Positions 1-5,847 of a stretch of DNA of 5,847 nucleotides are shown here, in pieces; within the stretch, counting starts at the first letter, position 1, and every line of letters begins with the position of its first letter. The notes under the pieces were generated by a model, which did not search any database, had not been told where the DNA came from, and worked only from the letters and a program-made list of their open reading frames with translations. Where the stretch lies: the NCBI GenBank assembly GCA_016930475.1, contig JAFGGR010000031.1:1-5847 (forward strand), written 5' to 3'. A program made the position numbers and the translations under genes. Source of the DNA: Clostridiales bacterium (GTDB taxonomy: Bacteria; Bacillota; Clostridia; Saccharofermentanales; Saccharofermentanaceae).

Positions 1-18
1 ACGATCGAGGATTGACCT

Positions 19-1275
19 TCAGGACCGCTCGTCTTCCCGGCGTAAATCCTTGTCCCCGTCCTTACTCAGGAACGAGTATTCGGGAAGAGGGACCGGAGAG
101 ATAATAGAATAATTCATCTGAGGATGGGGCGTCGATTCGATCGGGGCCCCGTTTTCGTCACGTATATCTTCTGCCTGCATATTGAATTCGCCGCCATCCG
201 GCGTGATGATCCAAAGATCATCTCCGACACTCATTTTGTTGCGCTGGGAGATGTAAGCACGTTTCTCACTCTCGTCGTACCGCGTCACCATTCCGACGAC
301 AAACGCCGGCTTGTGGGACATTTTTTCGGGGAACAACTGCGGTTCATCCAGCGGCCGATCGAAAAAGAATCCCGTCCCGAATTCGCGATGGACGGTTCGG
401 TCCAGCAGTCTATGCCACTTATCGGAAACCGAATAGGAGTCCGGATCGGCGCAGTAAGCGTCGACGGCCTCGCGATACGCACGCGTTACACTCGCCGCAT
501 AAAAACTGCCTTTTACGCGTCCTTCAATTTTGAAGCTGGTGACGCCCGCCGCGATCAACTCAGGGATGTGGTCAATCATGCACAAGTCCTTGGAATTGAA
601 AATGTACGATCCGGTGTCGTCCCCCTCCACCGTGAGGATCTCCTCCGGTCTCTTAACCTCGGAGACCCGGTACTCCCAGCGGCAAGGCTGTGCGCAGTCT
701 CCCCGGTTCGCGCTCCTTCCGGTGAAATAATTCGAAAGGAGACAGCGGCCGGAATAGGACACGCACATGGCACCGTGGACGAAGCATTCCAGTTCCAACT
801 CATCCGGAACCTCTTTGCGAATCCCGGCAATTTCGGCAAGGGACAGTTCACGCGCAAGGACGATCCGACGCGCGCCGAGTTCGTGCCAGAAGCGGCAGGT
901 CTCCGCGTTGGTGACACTTGCCTGGGTGCTGATATGGATCTCGGCATCCGGGAGGATACTGCGGATCCTTCTGAATATTCCGGGGTCGGACACAATGAAC
1001 GCGTCCGCTCCGATCGAACCGATCAACGATATCTCCTCGTCTAACGCCCGAAAATCCTCCGGACGCGCAAGGATATTCATCGCGATATAACAACGAACAC
1101 CTTTAGACTTGCAGTAACGAAGAGCGCCTTCCATATCCGGGGCGGAAAAATTGCCGCTCCCGGTTCTGAGCCCGTAACGAAGCCCGGACAGGTAAACGGC
1201 ATCCGCACCGTACGCGATCGCCGCGCGAAGTTTCTGAAAATCTCCCGCCGGAGAAAGGATCTCCGGTTTAATCAT
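19..1275 (-). CDS. Peptidase U32 family protein, probable tRNA wobble-uridine hydroxylation protein (TrhP/YrrN/YrrO-like)
   Basis: This 418-residue protein has the U32 signature E-x-F-x2-G-A-M-C-x4-G-x-C-x-x-S at 163-181. Family members named peptidases include proteins that carry an Fe-S cluster and hydroxylate RNA or ubiquinone precursors. TrhP-type members make 5-hydroxyuridine at tRNA position 34. Four cysteines, C171, C178, C194 and C232, are spaced like the cluster ligands described for UbiU; C198 is a further candidate. The N-terminal ILSPAGDFQKLRAAIAYGAD (6-25), the NSKDLCMID element (227-235), the FKIEGR motif (248-253) and a C-terminal beta-rich domain (about 335-408) complete the usual layout. 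The ATG at 1275 is preferred over an in-frame ATG at 1347. The family begins with this MIKPEILSPAG-like sequence, and the longer form would overlap mltG by 80 bp. No strong ribosome binding site precedes 1275, so coupling to mltG translation is likely. The mltG neighbourhood favours TrhP over UbiU or RlhA, but the exact subfamily is inferred. Confidence 0.9.
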   Translation of the reverse strand: MIKPEILSPAGDFQKLRAAIAYGADAVYLSGLRYGLRTGSGNFSAPDMEGALRYCKSKGVRCYIAMNILARPEDFRALDEEISLIGSIGADAFIVSDPGIFRRIRSILPDAEIHISTQASVTNAETCRFWHELGARRIVLARELSLAEIAGIRKEVPDELELECFVHGAMCVSYSGRCLLSNYFTGRSANRGDCAQPCRWEYRVSEVKRPEEILTVEGDDTGSYIFNSKDLCMIDHIPELIAAGVTSFKIEGRVKGSFYAASVTRAYREAVDAYCADPDSYSVSDKWHRLLDRTVHREFGTGFFFDRPLDEPQLFPEKMSHKPAFVVGMVTRYDESEKRAYISQRNKMSVGDDLWIITPDGGEFNMQAEDIRDENGAPIESTPHPQMNYSIISPVPLPEYSFLSKDGDKDLRREDERS

Positions 1276-2455
1276 TGTCGCTCTCGGTCGTTTCTGTCGC
1301 TTCCTGTGCGTTCTGATCGTTCCAATACTGCTCATAGGCCGCAACATTGGCCTCGTGTTCCTCTAATGTGACGGCAAAGGCTGTACCGCCGTCTCCCGTC
1401 GCGCAAAAATAATAGTAATTCACGTTCGGCTCCGGGTACAACGCCGCCTGGATCGCTAGTTTTCCGGGCATGCAGATCGGTCCGGGCGGAAGGCCTTCGT
1501 ACATATAAGTGTTGTAGGGGCTCTCCCGCATCTGGTCCGCCGTGCTCGCCGCCCAAACCTTGGGCAGACCGTCCTTTTCTCGAAGAAAATTGATCGAGGC
1601 ACAGGATTGCAGTTTTCTCATACCCGGATCGTCGGAGTTCAACCGATTGTGAAATACCGCGGAGATCAGGAACATGTCCGTGATATATTCTTTTTTAACG
1701 TTGGCCTCGTTCTGAATGATCGAAGCCAGGACAAGGACCTCGTCCATCGACATCCCCAACTTTTCCGCGCGGAAATAGTAGTCCGGGATCAGATAATTCT
1801 CCGTATTGCGTAAAAATGTGCGTACAATGTCTTCCGCGCTCGCGTTCATATCAAAATCATACGTATCGGGAAAAAGGTAGCCGTTCAAAATGAAATCGCG
1901 ATCGTCGTCCGCCTTGATTTGAGAGACAAACGAGTAATCGACGAACTGGTTCGCGCTGTTCATGCAATCGTCGAGTTCCGTTTCGTAGAAGGACAGTCCC
2001 GCCTGCTTCAGGAGTTGCTTTAACTGAATATATGTCACGCCTTCCGGGAATGTGATGCGCGTGACCTTGGGGTCCTGACAAAGAAGGTACATGATCTCGT
2101 CGTAAGTCAGATCGGGGGTGAGAAAGTGCGTCCCGGCCAGATATCCGCCGTCAAATCCGTTGAATTTCGACATGACCGTAAAGAAAAGCTCATTATCGAT
2201 CAATTTGAGTTCCTTGAGGCTCTTGGCGATGTTCGAAGTCGAGTCACCGGAATTGATGATGACCATCACCGCGCCCGGTGTCTCCTCGGTGATCACGAGT
2301 TCTTTGTTCTCAAGTGCCTTTTCGAGGGCCTGATAGCGCTCCGTCTGGGACATGACATAGTTATATCCGAGAAAAACGCCGAGCAGGCCGCAGGCGAGGA
2401 CGCCTACAACGATCACGGCGGTAACGAGCGCGATTTTTACTCTCTTGGATAGCAT
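1268..2455 (-). CDS. mltG: Endolytic murein transglycosylase MltG (YceG-like)
   Basis: MltG is a membrane-anchored lytic transglycosylase that cuts nascent glycan strands next to the peptidoglycan synthases. It is thought to help end strand elongation. The 395-residue protein has a short basic N-terminus and one membrane segment (about 8-32) with no cleavage site, so its C-terminal domain should face outward. Two LysM-like segments follow: INSGDSTSNIAKSL (67-80) with its continuation to about 113, and ITFPEGVTYIQLKQLL (134-149). The YceG catalytic core shows GYLFPDTY (192-199), LASIIQNEA (243-251) with E250 as the likely catalytic glutamate, VFHNRL (267-272), KLQSCAS (281-287) and SPYNTY (312-317). 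It continues with GLPPGP (321-326) and the late YYYF and EEHEANV elements. The acidic, Thr/Glu-rich C-terminus (about 380-395) overlaps the start of the U32 gene by 8 bp. Small departures from common motifs are listed under findings. Confidence 0.95.
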   Translation of the reverse strand: MLSKRVKIALVTAVIVVGVLACGLLGVFLGYNYVMSQTERYQALEKALENKELVITEETPGAVMVIINSGDSTSNIAKSLKELKLIDNELFFTVMSKFNGFDGGYLAGTHFLTPDLTYDEIMYLLCQDPKVTRITFPEGVTYIQLKQLLKQAGLSFYETELDDCMNSANQFVDYSFVSQIKADDDRDFILNGYLFPDTYDFDMNASAEDIVRTFLRNTENYLIPDYYFRAEKLGMSMDEVLVLASIIQNEANVKKEYITDMFLISAVFHNRLNSDDPGMRKLQSCASINFLREKDGLPKVWAASTADQMRESPYNTYMYEGLPPGPICMPGKLAIQAALYPEPNVNYYYFCATGDGGTAFAVTLEEHEANVAAYEQYWNDQNAQEATETTESDND

Positions 2456-2468
2456 ACCGGTGAAACGG

Positions 2469-2473
2469 CTCCT
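2469..2473 (-). promoter_or_regulatory. Ribosome binding site of mltG
   Basis: AGGAG on the minus strand lies in the 19-bp typA-mltG gap, directly after the typA stop. Its spacing of 13 nt to the mltG ATG is longer than ideal. No in-frame ATG, GTG or TTG lies closer to it, so the start at 2455 stands. Confidence 0.55.
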
Positions 2474-2474
2474 C

Positions 2475-4316
2475 TCAAACGCTGTTTTTCTTACCCCTGA
2501 GCTTCATTCTCATATCGGCGTTCAGGACTTGCTTGCGCATACGGATGGATTTGGGGGTGACCTCACACAATTCGTCGTCGCCCAGAAACTCCAGACATTG
2601 CTCCAGACTGAACTGCAACGGCGGTGTCAGTCTCAGCGCATCATCGGTTCCGGAGGCCCGAATATTGGTAACATGCTTCTTCTTGCACACGTTCACCGTA
2701 ATATCGTCGCCCTTCGGGCTGGTACCGACGATCATTCCCTCGTATACCTGCGTTCCGGCACCGATCATCAGGAAACCTCTTTCCTGAGCGTTATACAGAC
2801 CATAGGTCATCGCTTCGCCGTTCTCGAAGGCAATCAACACCCCGGAAGACCGCGTCTCGATCTCGCCCGCGAAGGGCTCAAATCCGCTGATAACGCTGTT
2901 CATTATACCATTGCCCTTGGTGTCGGTCAAAAACTCGGTACGGTATCCGATGATACCTCGGGAAGGAACTTTGAACTCCATCCGGGTGTATCCTTTTTCG
3001 GGCGGATGCATGCTGATCATCTCCGCTTTTCTCCTGCCGAGCTTCTCGATGACCGCTCCGACATAATCCTCCGGGACGTCGACGAGTAGGGTCTCGACCG
3101 GCTCATGCAGGACTCCGTCGATCTCTTTCAAAATGACTCTGGGTTTGCTGACCTGGAATTCATAACCCTCCCGGCGCATCGTCTCGATGAGGATGGACAG
3201 ATGGAGCTCTCCTCTGCCCTTCACGATGAAGGCTTCCGTCGTGTCCGTCTCCTCCAGGCGCATCGACACATTGGTCTCCATTTCCTTGAAAAGGCGGTCA
3301 CGGATGTGCCGTGATGTGACATATTTACCCTCACGTCCCGCGAACGGACTGTTATTGACCGAAAAGGTCATCGCGATCGTCGGTTCGTCGATGTTTACGA
3401 AGGGCAGCGCTTCGGCATGATCCGGATGGCAGATCGTATCTCCGATGTTGATCTCCGGGATCCCGGCGACACATACGATCTCACCGACAGTCGCCTCCGT
3501 GATCTCCTGGCGCGCCAGTCCACTGAATCGCATCAGCTTGACTACACGCGCGTTGACGACACTGTTATCGTCATATCCGCAGACGGCGACGAACTGTCCC
3601 TGATTGATACGTCCGCGGTCGACTCTTCCGATCGCGATCCGGCCGATGTAAGGGTCCGAATCAATGTTGGAAACAAGAAGCTGAAGCGGCAGTTCGGTAT
3701 CGCCCTTCGGGCAGGGGATGTGCTCGACGATCGCGTCCAGGAGCGGGCGAAAGTCGGCATTCGAATCCGGCGCGTATTCCTCGAATTTTCGAAAAGCCAT
3801 TCCGGTCTTTCCCGAAGAAAAGACGGTTGGGTAATCGAGCTGTGTGTCGTCGGCTCCGAGCTCGATAAAGAGCTCCAGGACCATATCGCAAACCTCGAGC
3901 GGACGGGCGTCGGGCCGGTCCATCTTGTTGATACATACGATCGGCGTCAATCCGAGCTCGAGCGCTTTTCGAAGGACGAATCGCGTCTGCGGCATCGGGC
4001 CGTCGTAGGCGTCGACGACGAGCAAAACACCGTCGACCATCTTGAGGATACGTTCCACCTCGCCGCCGAAGTCCGCATGACCGGGGGTATCGACGACATT
4101 GATCCGGTAGTTTCCGTAATCGATGGCGGTGTTTTTGGCCAGAATGGTGATGCCCCGCTCGCGCTCTAAGGCGTTGCTGTCCATCGCCTGTTCGACGATC
4201 TGCTCGTTTTCGCGATAAATCCCCGCGATCTTGAGCATCGAATCGACGATGGTGGTCTTCCCGTGGTCGACGTGAGCGATGATCGCGATATTTCTAAGAT
4301 GGCTGATTTCTTGCAT
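2475..4316 (-). CDS. typA: Translational GTPase TypA/BipA
   Basis: TypA (BipA) is a ribosome-binding GTPase related to EF-G and LepA. In the organisms studied it is linked to 50S assembly and to growth at low temperature or under stress. The protein is 613 residues, the normal family length. The G domain has AHVDHGKT (14-21), the family-typical switch I run around RERGITI (52-58), DTPGH (76-80), NKMD (130-133) and SGK (168-170). The catalytic histidine is H80. Domain II follows at about 205-290, then EF-G-like domains III and V (about 300-475) and the TypA-specific C-terminal domain. That domain ends with TPKSIRMRKQVL, close to the usual TypA C-terminus. The start at MQEISHLRN is chosen because family members begin only a few residues before RNIAIIAHVDHG and because a ribosome binding site precedes it. 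It overlaps the end of der by 23 bp and is 19 bp from mltG. No key residue is missing. Confidence 0.98.
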   Translation of the reverse strand: MQEISHLRNIAIIAHVDHGKTTIVDSMLKIAGIYRENEQIVEQAMDSNALERERGITILAKNTAIDYGNYRINVVDTPGHADFGGEVERILKMVDGVLLVVDAYDGPMPQTRFVLRKALELGLTPIVCINKMDRPDARPLEVCDMVLELFIELGADDTQLDYPTVFSSGKTGMAFRKFEEYAPDSNADFRPLLDAIVEHIPCPKGDTELPLQLLVSNIDSDPYIGRIAIGRVDRGRINQGQFVAVCGYDDNSVVNARVVKLMRFSGLARQEITEATVGEIVCVAGIPEINIGDTICHPDHAEALPFVNIDEPTIAMTFSVNNSPFAGREGKYVTSRHIRDRLFKEMETNVSMRLEETDTTEAFIVKGRGELHLSILIETMRREGYEFQVSKPRVILKEIDGVLHEPVETLLVDVPEDYVGAVIEKLGRRKAEMISMHPPEKGYTRMEFKVPSRGIIGYRTEFLTDTKGNGIMNSVISGFEPFAGEIETRSSGVLIAFENGEAMTYGLYNAQERGFLMIGAGTQVYEGMIVGTSPKGDDITVNVCKKKHVTNIRASGTDDALRLTPPLQFSLEQCLEFLGDDELCEVTPKSIRMRKQVLNADMRMKLRGKKNSV

Positions 4317-5658
4317 TTGAATAGCGCCCCTTCCCGGTATCTTTGTTTTTTTCGCGTAAGAGCAATCGAATGGGAGTTCCCTCGAATCCGAAATTCTTTC
4401 GCAGTTGATTTTCGAGATATCTCATGTACGAAAAGTGCATAAGTTCCTTATCATTGATGAACAAGACGAACTGCGGAGGGGCGATCGCGACCTGTGTCGC
4501 ATAATAGATGCGAAGACGCTTGCCCTTATCCTGAGGTGTGGGAACCATCGCGACCGCCTCCGCGATCAGATCATTGAGCATGCCGGTCGACAGGCGACGC
4601 CGTGATTGCGCTTGTACCTGAACGATTTTTTCGAAAAGCGTTCCGACGCGCTGTCCGGTCTTCGCCGAAATGAATACGACCGGCGCGTAATCCATGAATG
4701 AAAAGCGCTCCAACAGCATCTTGCGCATAACCTCCAAGGTGCCGGTCTCCTTTTCGATCAGATCCCACTTATTGACCGCGAAAATGCTCGCTTTGCCCGC
4801 ATTGTGCGCAAACCCGGCGATCTTCGTGTCCTGTTCGGTCACGCCCTCGACCACATCGATCAGGATTACGCAAACGTCGGCGCGTTCGATGGCTGCCATG
4901 GACCGGAGCATGCTGTACTTCTCGACCGAGGAGTCGATGCGACCCTTCTTGCGAAGGCCGGCCGTGTCGATAATGGTAAACGACCCGAAATCATTCATAA
5001 TTTCCGAGTCAATGGCGTCGCGCGTCGTTCCCGGAATGTCCGAGACGATGGACCGATCCTGACCGATCATGCGATTTGACAGCGACGATTTGCCCGCGTT
5101 CGGTTTCCCGATCAGGGCGACGCGGATCTTCTCGTCGTCCTCCGCCCGCTCCGTTTGCTCCGGAAAATGCTCGAAAAGCTCATCCAGAAGCTCTCCGATA
5201 CCCAATCGGTGCGCCGCGGAGATCGGGAACACTTCGCCCAGTCCGAGGTTGTAGAACTCGTACATTTGGGCGGGAGGCTCTCCGACCTGGTCGACCTTAT
5301 TGACGCAAAGCACGACGGGGCGCCCCGACTTTCGGAGCATGACCGCAATTTCCTCGTCCGCCGGCACAAGGCCGCTCTTCAGGTCACAGATGAAAAGGAT
5401 GACGTCGGCGGTGTCGATGGCGACCTTCGCCTGCTCGCGCATGCTCTTTAAGATCTCGTCATCCGTATTCGGCTCAATGCCGCCGGTATCGATCATGACA
5501 AATTCGCGTTCTCTCCAGTTCGCCCGGGCATAGACCCGGTCACGGGTGACTCCGGGCATATCGTCAACAATCGAAACGCGTTCTCCGTAGAGTGCGTTAA
5601 AGAGCGATGATTTGCCCACGTTCGGGCGTCCGATGATCGCTACGACCGGTGCACTCAT
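4294..5658 (-). CDS. der: Ribosome biogenesis GTPase Der (EngA)
   Basis: Der is an essential GTPase with two tandem G domains that binds the 50S precursor and drives its late assembly. The protein is 454 residues, within the usual range of about 435-495. G domain 1 shows G1 GRPNVGKSS (10-18), the PGVTRD switch I (35-40), DTGG (57-60), NKVD (120-123) and an SAAH G5 element (147-150). G domain 2 shows GKPNAGKSS (184-192), PGTTRD (209-214), DTAG (231-234), NKWD (296-299) and SAK (331-333). The rest, from about 350, is the KH-like domain unique to Der and ends near GTPIRLLLREK (427-437). A basic, polar tail of about 17 residues follows. The ATG has a good ribosome binding site and overlaps the upstream stop by 4 bp. 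The 3' end overlaps typA by 23 bp. All nucleotide-binding motifs are intact, so both G domains should be active. Confidence 0.98.
   Translation of the reverse strand: MSAPVVAIIGRPNVGKSSLFNALYGERVSIVDDMPGVTRDRVYARANWREREFVMIDTGGIEPNTDDEILKSMREQAKVAIDTADVILFICDLKSGLVPADEEIAVMLRKSGRPVVLCVNKVDQVGEPPAQMYEFYNLGLGEVFPISAAHRLGIGELLDELFEHFPEQTERAEDDEKIRVALIGKPNAGKSSLSNRMIGQDRSIVSDIPGTTRDAIDSEIMNDFGSFTIIDTAGLRKKGRIDSSVEKYSMLRSMAAIERADVCVILIDVVEGVTEQDTKIAGFAHNAGKASIFAVNKWDLIEKETGTLEVMRKMLLERFSFMDYAPVVFISAKTGQRVGTLFEKIVQVQAQSRRRLSTGMLNDLIAEAVAMVPTPQDKGKRLRIYYATQVAIAPPQFVLFINDKELMHFSYMRYLENQLRKNFGFEGTPIRLLLREKNKDTGKGRYSNARNQPS
4327..4335 (-). promoter_or_regulatory. Ribosome binding site of typA, embedded in the der coding sequence
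   Basis: GGGAAGGGG on the minus strand lies 10 nt upstream of the typA ATG and inside the last codons of der, where it encodes part of the Gly-Lys-Gly tail. It supports the typA start at 4316 and suggests that typA initiates while der is still being translated. Confidence 0.7.
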
Positions 5659-5847
5659 ATTTTGATTCCTCCCTCAGTATCCTCATGCGCCGCCGATCCG
5701 TCCCGAACGGGAAAAACCGGCTTGTTTATACTTTCGATCGCTTGCAGGGCATCGATGAGGCCCCGGCCTGTCGTCTCGAAAACCACGACGGGCAGACCGC
5801 TTTGAACTTCAAGCTCCGAGACGGTCATGTCATCCAGAAAAACGCTC
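5655..5847 (-). CDS. DUF512 / radical SAM-PDZ-like protein, C-terminal fragment (5' end outside window)
   Basis: Only the last 63 codons and a TGA stop are present; the reading frame enters at base 5846. The segment contains FLDDMTVSELEVQSGLPVVV followed by a G-x-x-L-I-D-A-L stretch. This fits the C-terminal end of DUF512 proteins, where a 'LDD-T-x-x-x-L' run leads into 'G-x-P-V-x-V-V' and a closing 'G-x-x-L-x-D-A'. Full-length members are usually 430-450 residues, with a PDZ-like N-terminus and a radical SAM-like core. Their biochemical role is not established. The position directly upstream of der supports the call, because this pair is common in Clostridia. The stop overlaps the der start codon by 4 bp (ATGA), so translation is probably coupled. 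After the family-like part there is a tail of about 30 residues, acidic near its end, that also carries the der ribosome binding site. The identification rests on a short piece and on context. Confidence 0.65.
   Translation of the reverse strand, partial: SVFLDDMTVSELEVQSGLPVVVFETTGRGLIDALQAIESINKPVFPVRDGSAAHEDTEGGIKI
5668..5673 (-). promoter_or_regulatory. Ribosome binding site of der
   Basis: GGGAGG on the minus strand lies 9 nt upstream of the der ATG, inside the 3' end of the DUF512 reading frame. It is a strong Shine-Dalgarno match at normal spacing and fixes the der start. Confidence 0.8.

Noticed and set aside
124..1044. 306-codon open frame on the plus strand opposite the U32 gene
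   Set aside because: It lies wholly inside a confidently assigned gene on the other strand, shows no recognisable domain, and is rich in Arg, Asp and His as expected from reading high-GC coding DNA backwards.
1214..1221. GCGATCGC octamer as a cyanobacterial HIP1 marker
   Set aside because: Only two copies are present, and the gene content (DUF512-der, mltG-U32) points to Clostridia rather than cyanobacteria.
19..1275. U32 protein as a secreted collagenase-like protease
   Set aside because: There is no signal peptide, and the cysteine pattern fits an Fe-S hydroxylation enzyme; the peptidase name is historical for much of this family.
1276..1347. 24-residue N-terminal extension of the U32 protein from an upstream in-frame ATG
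   Set aside because: The extension is Arg-rich, resembles no U32 N-terminus and overlaps mltG by 80 bp; the family start matches the ATG at 1275.
2445..3089. 214-codon open frame on the plus strand across the typA-mltG junction
   Set aside because: It is antisense to the TypA C-terminal domain, has no domain resemblance, and would have to be expressed against the operon.
3417..4169. 250-codon open frame on the plus strand opposite typA
   Set aside because: It is antisense to the conserved TypA G domain. The composition is dominated by Asp, Arg and Val and there is no motif, so it is a shadow of codon bias.
5701..5712. Short inverted repeat TCCCGAACGGGA as a possible terminator
   Set aside because: The stem is only about four base pairs, no U-tract follows on either strand in the right place, and it lies inside the DUF512 reading frame.
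5720..5735. TATAAA on the minus strand as a possible -10 promoter element for der
   Set aside because: No credible -35 element is found at 16-18 bp upstream, and the sequence is within coding DNA of the preceding gene.

Overview
The window is 5.85 kb of tightly packed bacterial chromosome with every gene on the minus strand, so transcription runs from the right edge to the left. The likely host is a Firmicute of the class Clostridia with a moderately high GC content (mid-50s percent by eye). The best clue is a DUF512-type protein directly upstream of der, a pairing typical of Clostridia. The proteins also match Gram-positive family members. This placement is an inference from gene content and protein style, not from a phylogenetic marker.

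Reading in the direction of transcription: (1) the C-terminal 63 codons of a DUF512 / radical SAM-PDZ-like protein, cut by the window edge; (2) der, a ribosome-assembly GTPase with two G domains; (3) typA/bipA, a translational GTPase; (4) mltG, a membrane-anchored endolytic murein transglycosylase; (5) a U32-family 'peptidase' that is most likely a tRNA wobble-uridine hydroxylation protein of the TrhP type. The junctions are a 4-bp overlap, a 23-bp overlap, a 19-bp gap and an 8-bp overlap. There is no room for a promoter or intrinsic terminator between them, so they are almost certainly co-transcribed and partly translationally coupled.

Three of the four complete genes act on the translation apparatus: Der in 50S maturation, TypA in ribosome assembly and stress translation, and the U32 protein probably in tRNA modification. 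MltG cuts nascent glycan strands at the membrane and fits a growth-linked operon. The mltG to U32 order resembles the Bacillus subtilis mltG-trmR-trhP1-trhP2 neighbourhood, but without the trmR methyltransferase between them.

No RNA gene, CRISPR array, mobile element, attachment site or long repeat is visible, and no stretch over 20 bp lacks a gene except the 18 bp left of the U32 stop codon. I see no convincing undescribed system here. The points worth a second look are the gene order, the overlapping junctions, a few residue changes in MltG, and a marked excess of the palindrome CGATCG.
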